Assembly: GCA_013397795.1 (NCBI GenBank)
Contig: VZTJ01004015.1
Coordinates: 372,001-436,000 of the forward strand
Length of the DNA stretch: 64,000 bases
Reading direction: 5' to 3'
Source of the DNA: Orthonyx spaldingii
Lineage: Eukaryota; Chordata; Aves; Passeriformes; Orthonychidae
Shown: positions 23,501-35,775 of the stretch, piece after piece
Layout: each line of letters starts with the position of its first letter
Numbering within the stretch: position 1 is the stretch's first letter
Notes under the pieces: generated by a model
Databases searched by the model: none
Told to the model about the DNA's origin: nothing
Seen by the model: the letters and a program-made list of their open reading frames with translations, nothing else
Program-made: the position numbers and the translations under genes

Positions 23501-25785
23501 TGGCAGCACAAGCAGTCATTTGCTTCCTGCAGTTTTCTCTTTTGTGAGAAAATGAAAAAGACCAGATTGGTCTGCTTCTTAGCAGGGAAACAATGGGATT
23601 AATTAGATCATTATTATATCCAACTGATTTTTCACTTAAGGATGATGTGATAGCAGTGCACTGATGATGTTGACCCTGTGGATTTGCAAGAAAACTTCTG
23701 TTTAAAATGAAATTTGTGGGTAGACTGTGGCATTGAAATATTGTGTTCTGGTGAGTTGCAGTGAGCTCTGTAGTTAGATAGTTTTGGTACTTGTTTACCA
23801 CTGAGAGAAACAGAAAAGCTGTTAGGCAAGATGAAACTGCAGGGGAGAGTAGGTGTACCTCCCCAGCTGCTAGGAATTAAATCCCTGTCATATTAGATTA
23901 AATTTCTCTTTATTCATCTTTCTGATAAGCAATTGCTAGAAGGATGCTGTAGACTTTAAAAAGGAAGAATATAGGAAGGAATATAGAAGAACTTGAGGCA
24001 TGTAGTACAATATTTGCACTTAACCTACTCCGTATTCTGAAAAAGTTTTGCAATCAGAGAGGTCAGTTGCTTCTACCTTAAGTATATAACTGTATTTTTC
24101 TTATCTGTGAAGCAAAGTTGCATGCTGTTTTTGGCTTTGTTGATCTTGTGAAGCATTAACAGAATAATATTTTTTTTCTATATGCCATATCACTTAAGAC
24201 AGCAAACGACCATCTGCTAGATTGCATTTCTCAGCCTGTGGCCACATATACCATAATAGTAGTTGTGGTGTTCCATAAGAACTTCTCTTTAATCTGATTT
24301 AATGATTTATGCTACCAAATTGCTCACATTTCTAAACTGAATATGAAACTATTGAAACAGACTAGAATTTTAGGTTTTTCTTGTTCTCATGTGATACACA
24401 CGAGGAAAAAAGCAATGAACAGAGCACAGCTGTTGGAAAGGGTACATTTTCCATGTGCAACAACCCTGAAAGCACCTTTGGTTTTGCTCATGAGAAATTC
24501 CAGTCTAGCACCTTTGAGACTCTCTCTTAGATGGGCAAACTCTGTTGAGGCCAGACTCAATAGCTGAGTGTAGGGGAAGGGTCTCAGTGGTACACTCATG
24601 TGGTTTTGAACCAGCTGGGAATTACTCCAGCTCTTTAGCAGGCTGGAATACTTTAGGAGTGCCTTCATGTGAATTTGCGTCTCTGTGTTTCAGAAAACTC
24701 TTCAAGCCACCAGGAGGAATGATACAAGACTTGGAATACTTATATTTGGTTCTCACTCCACCAAAAATATCTCATATAATTTCCTATGAACTGTATGGAT
24801 TCTGTTTGAAGCCCTGTGCTGATAAGGCAACACAGAAGTATTTTGGACATAGTGCTGCAGCACAAGAAGGCCATTCTTGCCTTCAGCTATTCCCTCTGCT
24901 GAAAAGAGTAATTGAGTAGATTGGAGCAAATCTTCTTTGATATCTGTGTGCCTTTTGAAGGCTTTAGGAGCATACCCCAAGAAGATTCCTAAAACCTGTG
25001 CTTTAACAGAACCAGTTCAGATTATTCAAAAGACAACAAATTAGCTGAAGATTCCCATGAAAATATTCATCCAGCTATGTTATTTCTACAATACTTCTTC
25101 TACCGGTTTTAGGATGCTTTTAAACTTTATTCTTAATTTTGCATGCACACTGGAACAAAGAAACCTGCTTGATAGGAGTAAGGAAAGGAGGTGAAAGGAA
25201 ACAGTAAAAGCAAACATGGCAGTTATAAACTTATACCCAGATGAAAAAAGGTTTCAACAATCCTCTGGTTTTGCAATATATTTAAAAGTATAATTTAGTT
25301 TAATAAAGCATTTTTTGCTCATTATTTTTATAGTACAAAAAACCCAAGTAATGTAGTAACAGGCAGATCAGTACAGAAGCTGTAGGAATGAGTTTCCTGT
25401 AAATGTCCTGAAATGCAAATGATTTTTAAACAAAATTATGTCTATTTAAAAAATGAATCAGTCAATTTTTAGGTAACCATAATGCAGAGTGGAATGGATA
25501 CAAATTATCTCATAGTTGATCACAAAGTAAGTAATGGTATGTACTGCAGCATACTGAAGAAGCTGAAAATAGGAAATAGCTTCGGTAATCTGCCTCTGGG
25601 GGCTGAGGTTGGCATGATGGGCAAACTGGTTCTGAAGCCATGAAACGGGGTAAGACAGATCTTTGGACTGCCCAAGCTATCTCCTGTTAACAGAAGAAGT
25701 GAGTTCAAGTGTTTTCCAGTGATGATGGAGGTGACAATGCTCAGAAACACAGCTCAGAAAGTGAGGGGATGTGATGCTGAGACAG
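17571..25785. other. Intergenic sequence, no gene recognised
   Basis: This sequence is upstream of SNX7. A small GC-rich patch at 17990-18122 ends at a GTAAGT on the plus strand. A 12-bp direct repeat (TAGTAGGTGAGC) occurs at 21686 and 21711. The rest is AT-rich with only short chance frames. Confidence 0.7.
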
Positions 25786-25789
25786 GCTT

Positions 25790-25866
25790 TAGTGGGCATG
25801 GTGTGTTAGGTCAAAGGTTGGACTTGATGATCTTGGGGGTTTTATCCAACCTTAATGATTCTATGT
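25790..25866 (+). mobile_element. CR1 LINE 3' tail fragment
   Basis: The order of blocks matches the 3' end of avian CR1 elements: GGCTTTAGTGGGCATGGTG, then GGTTGGACTTGATGATCTTG, then TCCAACCTTAATGATTCTATG. The CR1 tail normally ends in one or more copies of an ATTCTATG-type octamer; one copy remains here. The element is 5'-truncated, as most CR1 copies are, and homology may extend left to about 25700. No reverse-transcriptase coding sequence is present. Confidence 0.85.
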
Positions 25867-28800
25867 TAGATGGATTACAAGCAAGTAGTGGAAGAACAGG
25901 TGAGAAATCTGATGTGGTAATCACAAAAGGTAGAATTGCATATTAATTTATGAGGCAGATTAAAGAGATTAATAGCTTTAGTGTAGCTATGTTGTTTGAA
26001 TCAAAACCACCTCAAAATCAGAGAATGACAGAAAAATTCTATTAGTTTTGTGAGTCTGTAGGATATTGGAGGGTTGAATTTGCTTACTAAAAAGGATCTT
26101 TCCAAAGCATTTTACGTTTTAACATTCTGTGTGTGGTTAAAGCTTTTAAGTACTACCAGGAGTTGTGACCATATGGGTGGGCAGCCCTGCATATGGAAGT
26201 ATTTAATTTCTTCAGACGAGCTTGGAGAACAAATGCTGATAGTACTGCTTATTTCTGCTGGTAATAGCTGATAGTTTTTTCACTTCATCAGTAAGGTTTC
26301 ATTTAAGTAATGAAGATATTCTAGATGAGCTGATTGAAAAATGTATGATGTGCGATTCAGATAAAATTAAATGCCAAGAGTAAAAAAAATCCATATGTAA
26401 GTGAGGATTTCAAAGCTCAGTACTCTACAGATGTGGATCAATCTACCAAAGAAGCCTTGAAACTTAAACGTGGAAAAGCCTGGAACTTTCTTATTCAAAA
26501 GTTTTAACACTCTTCAGCATTAATATCCAGAACAAAGAAAGAAGCATTGTAGAAATAACATAACTGGATGAATAGCCACATAATTAAAAGTAAATTAGCA
26601 GAATGTAAAAAGGTTGCAGAAAGGACTGACAGGCATAGAAATGTATGCAAAAGAGTTAAAGAAGGATAGAAGTAAGGTGAATTAAAGCCAAGCAGAGCTG
26701 GACCTTGGACTGGATATTAAACATGATAATATTACTCAGCCTTAAGCAAGCAGTTTCAGAAACAAACCACTAAGAACAACATGTGGTCACTGTTCAGAGA
26801 TTAAATATATTGCCCTAAAAATAATAAAATGTGTTATTCTGTCTTCACCAGAGACATTGCTGCTGATTGTGGTGAGAAATGGCAGTTGCTTGGTAGGAAT
26901 AAGTCCTCAGATTTAATGAAAGTCATTGCAGCCAGGATACAAGCAGTTCGATGTAGTGAAGGATGGTGATCAACAGTTCCTTGGCCAGAAAGATCCTGGC
27001 TCATGAAGTCTCATATCTGACCATACAACAGCAAATATACAGTGATTAGGGAGAAGGAAAAATGATCCAAGTGGTTATGAGTGCATTAGTCCTACCTTGA
27101 GGCTTGAGAACAACTGTTGAAGGAAATCCTTCTTGTAGGTGCAAATAAATGCTTGACTGATTCCAGCTTTGGTTGCAAACATCGGCTGGCACAGGACTGC
27201 CAGTGTTGGCAGCGTGCTGCAGGCAGTGCCCGCACACACCCTCACAGACCACGTGTTCTATGCAGCCAGTTTGCCCCACCTTTGGGCTGCAGCACTTCTG
27301 TACAATTTGTGTCTTTAGGTAGTATTAGACATATTTTTTTGAACTGCCTGAGCATGGCTCAGCCTAGAAATTCTTCTTAATTCCTTGCCTGTAACTTAAT
27401 TTTCATACATACCGGACAGATCAAGATTTGCACAAACATGAATTTCAGTTGTAGGCTAAAAATTTGTCATAGAATGTACCAAAACTTAATATAGGTGTAG
27501 AACAGAGATTATGGAGTTTCTGTGAGATTCCCCTCCCACTGATTTATGAATGCAGCTAACTCTCTGAAGCGATCTTAGCTTTCTTCTTGAGGATGAGAGA
27601 GAGAGATTGTGAAGAACACACTTGAGTCTACAAAGATATCCCCGTAAGAATTAAGTCCACTGGATGAATTTCAAATTCTGTCCTGGGATGTAAGTGCTTT
27701 AGACCTCATACTAGCACTAGGCATAAATTAAGTTGTGAATTGCAATCTGTTTAGAAAAATTAAATTTATTTCTAAATTGTATTTAAGTGGTGATATTGTG
27801 AATGAGGTGAAAAAACCCATAACAGATCTTTTCCCAGTGGATTTCCTGACAAAGGAATTTTCTTCTTGACCATCAGAACTAATAGCTTGACAAAAATCAT
27901 CTGAAATACCACATTTTCTCTACCATATCTACAGGGACTGTAAGAAAAATAGACTTAGCCCAAGTATCAGAGACCAAGTCACATTTTGTGACCTGTGGTC
28001 TTCCCCACAGTTTAGGACAGTCTGTTGAACTGAGGTTTGAGAAGTTCTTTCCAGAACTGACATGAGGTGGTGGTGGGCATTTTTATGACATAGGTCATTT
28101 TAGTATTAGAAGTGTTGCTTAGAGTGCTTATACTCTATAAGGAGTGCTGGAAGAAGCCTGTGCGATGAATAATAAGCTCAGGCAATGCTGATAAATTAAA
28201 AATAAAACCTGGCTTTAGAATTTGCTCAGAGGAGCTTGTTAATCTTTAAGTTTTCCCTAAATTAAATATCAAATTGTTGGTAATGCCTGGCATCCTTTGT
28301 AGGAATGTAATTCAGATACACTCATCAAATGAGCTCACATCATTAGTGGGGTGATTGTGTCATCTTCCACAGAAATATTCCACACCATTGGTGTTTCTTG
28401 GCAGACTGACATGTTTTCACTTGACATTGCTGTAACCTCTGGGAAAGAAAGCCCTACCTTTCTGTGAATAATTCATTAGTGAGCCATCACACTGAAGTAT
28501 TCCCTTCTTTTGAGGGAGGAGGGGAGGGATACCAAAGCTACTTACTTTTGGGGGTTTTTGTTGGGTTTTTTTCCTACTTTTTTAAATGCTGTCTTGCAGT
28601 CTTAACATTTCCTAAGTATTCTTCCATAGGAACCTTCTCTCCTACCACAGAACTAACTCTCAGTTCTGATCTTTGGTTTGTAAGTTAATCCAGATAATTT
28701 TTCCAAAGGGTTCTGGATCAGAGCAGTGGAAAGCGGCTGATGCAGTGTAACCTTTCTGGTAGTGCTGGGTTGTCTGGAACTGGACAAAAATGCCAGTACA

Positions 28801-31800
28801 TCAAACTTTCAGAAATCCAGCCAAGAAGTGTGGCTAGCTGTTTAGTAAAATGTGCTAAAATATGTTTTATAATGACTAGGTAGACTTACAGTGCTAGCGG
28901 TGAGAAGGCAGGACACGTAGTGCACTCCTGGCAGAACCAGGGAAAGGTGGCTTTTCATGTCTGACCAGAGAATGGAAGGCTCAGTGTTCACAGGCTTGTT
29001 TAAAGCACTGGTGAAAATGTCTACATGGAGGTGGTTTGTCTGGCTTTAGAAGCATAAAAAGTCTGTATCTTCACTTTACCTGGATCAATGTTCCTGTTGC
29101 CCGTAATGATTTTAAGAAATGAGTTGAAAGAGAAGACCCAGTACAGCTTTTTTAAAAAATTTATTTTAGGTAAGCCTTTTCTTTAAGTATCCTGTTTGAA
29201 GGCTCTACCAATGACTTTTCTTTCCTAAAATTGTATCAATAGCAGGTGTTCTCTTTATTCTTTACTTTTTCACTTCTAATATGTATTTTTTCATGTCTGC
29301 TAGAAAAGCTTGACTCTCAGTTTAAAGCTTATTCTTGATAACAGACAGGCAAGGGCTGGATGAGCCGTTCTTCTATTCTTATGTGCAATATCTTGGGTAT
29401 TTGAAGGGCTCTTTAGTGATCCCTTCCTCTAAGAAGCTCAAATAATTCCTGGTCTTTTATTAATCTGTCAGAGCAGGGGTTGCTTCTGAATTTATCTTAG
29501 TATTTCTGTCTGAAACAGCTGTGCAGCCTATGCTTCAAATTGCCAGCATTAAATCAACATAGTTTTCCTCCTCATTCTTCATCAATTTGTCATATAGATA
29601 AGCCCACTACCTGCACTAGCAATCTTCCATTATCCACTGTTCTTGCTGGTTTCTTCCATATACTCCCATCAACACCCACGAAGGCTTTTTACCCTCAGAT
29701 ATATTCTCTCTTTCTCTCTTTAGGTTTTTTAACTCCACTGCATAAGGCGATGTCTACAGATAGCTAATGACTCTAAAAATTGAGCATGACATATGACTTA
29801 TTTTGCCAGTGATATAGCTAGGTGATTTGGACTTTAACATCTTGAGATTGCATAAAGGAAATTAAAAAATTATAAAGCAGGTAAAAAGAAAAAAAAATCA
29901 CAAGGAAAAGGCATCTTGATGATTTTTGTTGTTTATGTAAACTCTGACATCCAAATTTCTTTTCTATTTACTGAAACTGTACACACTGAAAATGTACACA
30001 TATGAGGAATGTAAATGAATTCACTGTACCCTCCATTATGCACTGTGCAGAAAGTGTCCTTTACGATCAGAGTTTTACCCCATGAAATTTAATCTTCATT
30101 CAGATTCTTCTGGGTTTCTTTCATATATTTGCCTGTCTTTAAATGTGCTTTTGTGACATCTGTATATGTAACCTCCATAACTAAGATGTGCTTATTTGCA
30201 TTGTAAAAGAGTAAAGCACTGCCAGTGCCAGTGTTATAATGAATACTGTATTTAAAAGATCATGCCTCATCTTTCTATGTGCCGTGTCAGCAGCAGTGTT
30301 GTAGTCTGTCCTGATATTTCACTGTATAAATTAGACAGCCAAGGAAGGGAGAAGGAGAACAGCAGATATAGATGAAGTGACCTGTTCCATATCACAACAC
30401 ACAACTTTGACAGCATGAGAAGCAGATTCCTAGCCCAACCTACTAAACAAGGAGTCATCAGAAATGTAGGCCTGATTTTTAGGAAGAGGTGAGGAGTTTG
30501 GAATTGTCTTCAATTTTATTTTTGTCCTTTTTGTGCCTCTACAGAAAACATTGTAAGGATATACAGAGGCTGTTGTAAACCTCTTTGAAATGGTTTCAGA
30601 ACTGCTTACAATTGTAATTTCAGAATGGTTTTCTAAAATGGAAAAAATTAAAACTAAATTTTATGCATAGGAAGAAAGACATTTCAAAGGGTTGCTGGTT
30701 TTCCTCCATTAGAGTTCAAGAACAAGTTGAAAAGGGGCATACATTTGTCAATGTGTAACTTCCATGTACGCACATCCTGGATGTTAAGGAAAGAACCAAT
30801 AGACTTTTTAAAAAGGAATAGATATATTTGCATGGAAAAAAAATAAGCAAAATAATCAAAACACCTGACTAAAAATAATTAAGAATAGCAAAAATGGAGA
30901 CTCCTCTAAAAATGTTGTGCAAGGTGTTTGCAAATAAATACTTTAAAGGAGATGAATCCTGTTTCAAATCAGACTGAAGCTGCTGGTTCCCTTTCCTTCC
31001 CTATCACTGCTGCGGGTGCCCCAGGCTTTTTCCTCTAGTGCAGCTGTGCTCCACTGAAACAAATGACACTTCCTGGGGACTACGTCTTTAGTTACTGGTA
31101 CAAGAGTCATCGTAATGTGCAGTGGGATATCTCAGCAATGCTTTCAAATGGCTTTCAAAGCACAACACTGCATAATAAAATCACAACTGCATGCTTGCAG
31201 ATAGAGCTACCAGTGACACAGCTACCTAGGTATTACTCCCTTCAAAGAAGAGCTGCTAGAAAAATTGTAGGGCAGCAAGGAAAGGTGTGAAAAAACAGAT
31301 ACTCAGTGGTGTAGTCTTACTGCTGTGTGTCTTCCCATCTCCCTCCCAATTTTCTGTTTCAGCTTATGATCTCCAAAATACTGAGTTTTCATAGCTCAAC
31401 TAATTTTTTAGCCTGACATCACAGGGAGTGCCTGACAATGTTAAATATGGAAAAACTGATTCAAAGTATGCCTATGTCTTCAAAAAGATCTCAGTTTTTA
31501 CCTGTACAAAGTAAACATTTTGCTTGGGAGAGTGCAATATGATGTGCATTAACAGAATGCTTTGCCTTTTCCATAACAAAGGTCTCTTAATTTAGAATGT
31601 GTGCATTAAAGCAGGGGTAAACCCAAAGGGTGATTGTAAAGCTCACAGCCTTTTCTGCAGGATAGAAATCAATAGGATAAAGAAAAAAGTGAACAACGTT
31701 GAAGAATTGTAGTATAATGTTCCTTTCTTCCCTAGAATCCTACAGTAAATATTAAAAAGGAATCATATTTAAGTTGACTGTGGTGCAGCACCTGGTGCAG

Positions 31801-33658
31801 CTTCTCAGGACCTCATCCAGGACATGCAGAATTTATCTGCCAAGAATTTTGTAACTGTGGAGGCTTTTGACCTCAAAAGTGGTGAAGGACTCTTCGCTTA
31901 ACTCTAAGGACTTGTGCTATTGTGTGAATGTATTGAGATACCCAGTCAAGAGAAATGTACACATCTGGGGCAAGTAAACAGGGACTTGAAAGTTCTTCTG
32001 AATGCTTAGAAACCAAGCCCCACAACAGTCAGCAGTATCTGGTCCTAGGCTTTTTTATTTACATAGCTTTGTGCTTTTGGTCATTAGCTCATTCTGCCCT
32101 TAAATACAGTTTGCAGCTTGTCACATTTTTAATTTGAGGAGTTAAGCTTGTCATCCTGGATCCATGAAGTTGTATCTGTAATATGAACAGGAGAATAGTA
32201 ACACTTCAAACACCTGCATGTATTTCAGGCAGAGCCTGGATACTCATAAAATGTTAGAATTTAGGATCTTTTCAATGACAGCTATGTCTGCTTTGTTTCA
32301 CGGCGGCTTCTGAAAGATCCTTTGCTGGCCAATGCTGTTTACCTATCTGTCCCTTAAAGAGAGAGAAGATACAGATCTTGGATTTGAGTTACTCCCTCTC
32401 CAGCTGGAAACATTGTGTTTCATACATATTCTTTATTGTATTTATTACAGAGCATGTGGTACCTGCTTGAGTATACCAAGACCACACACTTGTATTGCTT
32501 TGTTTTTATGGTTTGTGACATTTGCCCAATGATTTACACTCAAATCTTATTTTTGCAACAGAATTTCAGTCTCATCTTGCATTATCTACTATTTATTTTG
32601 TCATCAGAACTGTTAAAATTCATAGTAAGTGACTTGGCACTTTGTCTGTTTGTTAGCCAGTTTATTTGGGAACAATTATGGTTATCTCCTAGATATTTCC
32701 ATCAGCTTTTTTTTGAAACACAATATTTGGCTTTACAGTATTTGAAAAAATCAGTGGTTGAAATCTGAACTCTATGCTACTCTGATAGAAAGTGTATATC
32801 CTGGTTTTGTTTTCTGCTTGGGGAGGAATCAGGTTTCAGCTTAAATGGTTGTGGTTGTCCCTCTGTATTTTGTTTCTGGTAGGTTGTTCTACAAGCCTGC
32901 AGAGTAATGATACAGAATAAAAGCCTTCTGAATACATCTTAAGTGTTTTGACATGTATATGTTTTATTGATATGTAGATTTACCAGCACAGAGTATTTGT
33001 AATTTCAAGGTTTTTAGTTTCCTTATAGTTTGGATAGGATTTTTGTGCATCAGAAATGTCTGTCTTTATCTTCACCTGATTCTTTGCGTTAGTGTAAGAA
33101 AATTGCAAATATGTCTGGGAAAAATAGTCTCCTTTGATTGTTTAGTAGCTTGAAGATGTTGCTTAAATTCATCAGTTCCTTATATACGTACATGAATTCA
33201 AAGACTGAAGATCAGTATTTTTGGGCAAGTTAAGAGCTGCTGGAAAGGGAACAGTGGACAGTTATTCAGATTCAACATAAGTGAGACTAGAGATGCAAAC
33301 AACTGCTTTTAATATTGATAACCATACCTAATTTTCTTCTGATGATTTGTGTCATTTCAAAAATGTGATTTTAAAGGGGATCCTTTCCGTGGAGCTGTCA
33401 AAATTTTATAGTTCACATTTCTGAAATAATCAAATTACATCTTATACATAACTAGAGAGACTGAGGTGCTTTTCACATGCAGTACTGTGCTTAGCACGAA
33501 AACAAATGCTAATGTGACTATCAGTACAGGACCAAACTTTATCTGAGATCTGGGGTGTTGCCATGGCAATTCCAATTGTTGGGAAAAAATTCTCTTTTGT
33601 GCTTCATTCTGACATTATATTGCAAAATGATGATCATGAAGAAACATGCAACCCAAAA
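25867..33658. other. Intergenic sequence, no gene recognised
   Basis: AT-rich sequence with scattered open frames under 90 codons, none resembling a known protein. No RNA gene or dated repeat family was recognised. Confidence 0.7.
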
Positions 33659-33682
33659 GGGGGGGGGGGGGGGGGGGGGGGG
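33659..33682 (+). repeat. Poly-G tract (G24) next to an assembly gap
   Basis: Twenty-four consecutive G residues end 12 bp before the N run. Such a tract can form G-quadruplexes and stalls sequencing. It may also be a two-colour sequencing artefact (poly-G read ends) built into the contig edge. Confidence 0.9.
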
Positions 33683-33694
33683 CCTCCGATGATC

Positions 33695-33744
33695 NNNNNN
33701 NNNNNNNNNNNNNNNNNNNNNNNNNNNNNNNNNNNNNNNNNNNN
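33695..33744. other. Assembly gap (50 N)
   Basis: A run of exactly 50 N, probably a placeholder size rather than a measured distance. The adjacent G24 tract likely caused the break. Confidence 1.
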
Positions 33745-34050
33745 AGATGTAAAACATAGTTTCTATCACATTTACTTTTTCTGAAACACAGTGTGTGTGC
33801 CCGGATTGTTATGAGCTGCATTTTTTGCAGATTCAGATATACTGTTATTTCTCAAGCTGCCATAATAATACTCAATGTTATTTCTCCCAAATGTAATAAT
33901 CAACATAATAAGGAAGTCAGAGACATATATCCCATTTCCTATGCAAAATATCAGTTTCTAGTGTATGTTACACTGCTGATGTGGTCCTGCTTTTGAAAAT
34001 ACTGCCTATGTTAGTTGAACCATATCTAAAATACAGATCTTGCTTAAGTT

Positions 34051-34074
34051 ATTTATATATATAAATATATATAT
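34051..34074. repeat. TA-rich low-complexity tract
   Basis: Alternating T/A sequence including a short near-palindromic TATATATATAAATATATATA-type run. Confidence 0.8.
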
Positions 34075-35584
34075 CAGCTCTATAATCTATAATAGAGTAG
34101 CTCATACTAGCCAATAGATAAGTCATTTCTGTTTAGTTATAAAATTGTTTTTCTACCAGTACATCTCACTGTGAGAAAATTGATATGGCTATTACCTGTT
34201 TCTTGCTAAATCAATACACAACAAGCTTTAAATAAATAAATAGTAACACACCCCTACGCCCCCCCAAAAAATCCCAACAGCTGAACAACAAAACCACACA
34301 ATACTTCTCAAAAAGAAGCAAATGAAGGAGTACAGTTAAAATGTGGTTTGCATTGCAATTCCTGCTGAAGTTTATTGTGCATTCTTTTATGTAGGAAATA
34401 TGTAAAATGGGAAACGTTTCCAGAAGAGAACTAATTCTTGCAGTGCTGCATTGCTGCTTTATAAATAAATCATTGTCCTTTCTCTATTGATCACTGGAAC
34501 AATCCAGTCGAAGAATGCTGACTTAGTGCAGCCCCTCGCAGGATGGCTGGATTGAGAGCAAAAGCCGGGTAAGTGGGACCCAGCAGCAGGGAATTGGGAA
34601 AATCCCAGACTGGTTAGAGAGCAGGTTTGGTGCATGAAATCCTAGACTTGTCTTTTACCTCCAAAAAAACTTAACAAAGCAGCTGATTTCTACAAGATTT
34701 TCTGTATGTCTTTCCATAATATTATTGATCAGAAAAAAATTAAATATAAGACAGTACTAGTTGTAATTAGTGGATGATGCTGAAAATCTGTGTTTATTGT
34801 ATTGTGATTTTTTTCTGAGAACAGACAAAAAAGGACCTTCCTAGTTTAATTAATGATCTCGATTATGATATTTATTTGTCAAGAAATAAGGGCTCAAATC
34901 TTCCAGGAATGCGTTTGAATTGGTAGACTCTCGGAAATAGTGCTGCATTCCTGTGAATTGAGGTGGAATCTGAATTTTATTTGGTTATCACAGACAACCA
35001 AGATCACAGCTTGCCAATCTGACAATTTGATGATGTCTGATTTGTCAGGACTTCTGGTATCAAGCTCCAAGGCTTTTCTGGGAACGGGAGTAGTCTGTTA
35101 CAGTGAGGAGCTGAGAAATACTATTTGGGTTTGCATGTCTGACCTTTAAGATAAGTGATGGATCTCAGAGGCATATACTTTTTAAACATGGCTTTCACTG
35201 AAGCCTGTGGTAGGCATCAATAGCAAGAGTGCATACTCACAATGTGGTTATCCAGAACTTCCAGCTAGTTCTAGAATATGAAGTTCTTATTTTTCATAAA
35301 ATAAGATTTACTGGTAGATGCAGTGCTCAGCTGATGGCAGGTTATTCAGGGCCATGGTGATGCATTGCTTTTAGGGCATGTTGTCATCACATCATTTTTT
35401 TCTGTTTCTCATTAATTACAAATATTTCCAGGATGCAGGTCTGTAAAATGTAATTATTTATTCCGTTGAGTGTTTTATCTCTGCTGCTGCAATCAGAGGC
35501 AGCACATGCTGCTGTATTGTCAGCATGTGTGCTGTTGGGTGGCTAACAGGAAGCAAAGGGACTTGCAAAAGACTTTCTTGCCTA

Positions 35585-35775
35585 CAATCGAGGCGTAGGG
35601 CTTGGAGCAGAACTGCTCGGTGCGGGGAGCTGTGGGTCTGAATGCAGGGCTGGGTCTGTGTTGCCCCGGTGGTGCCGGGGGTGGCTGCGGGCTCCTGCCC
35701 CCGGTGCTGCGCGCAGGGTGCGGCTGTGCGGCCGCCGGGGCTGGGCACCAGCAGGGACCCGCCCGATCACCTCCC
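35585..35775. other. Small GC-rich, CpG-containing islet
   Basis: A short patch with clustered CpG (GCGCGCAGGG, GCGGCCGCCGGGG) lies within AT-rich intergenic DNA. Open frames appear on both strands in several frames, as expected of GC-rich DNA, and none is recognisable. It could be an orphan CpG island or promoter of an unannotated transcript. Confidence 0.45.
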
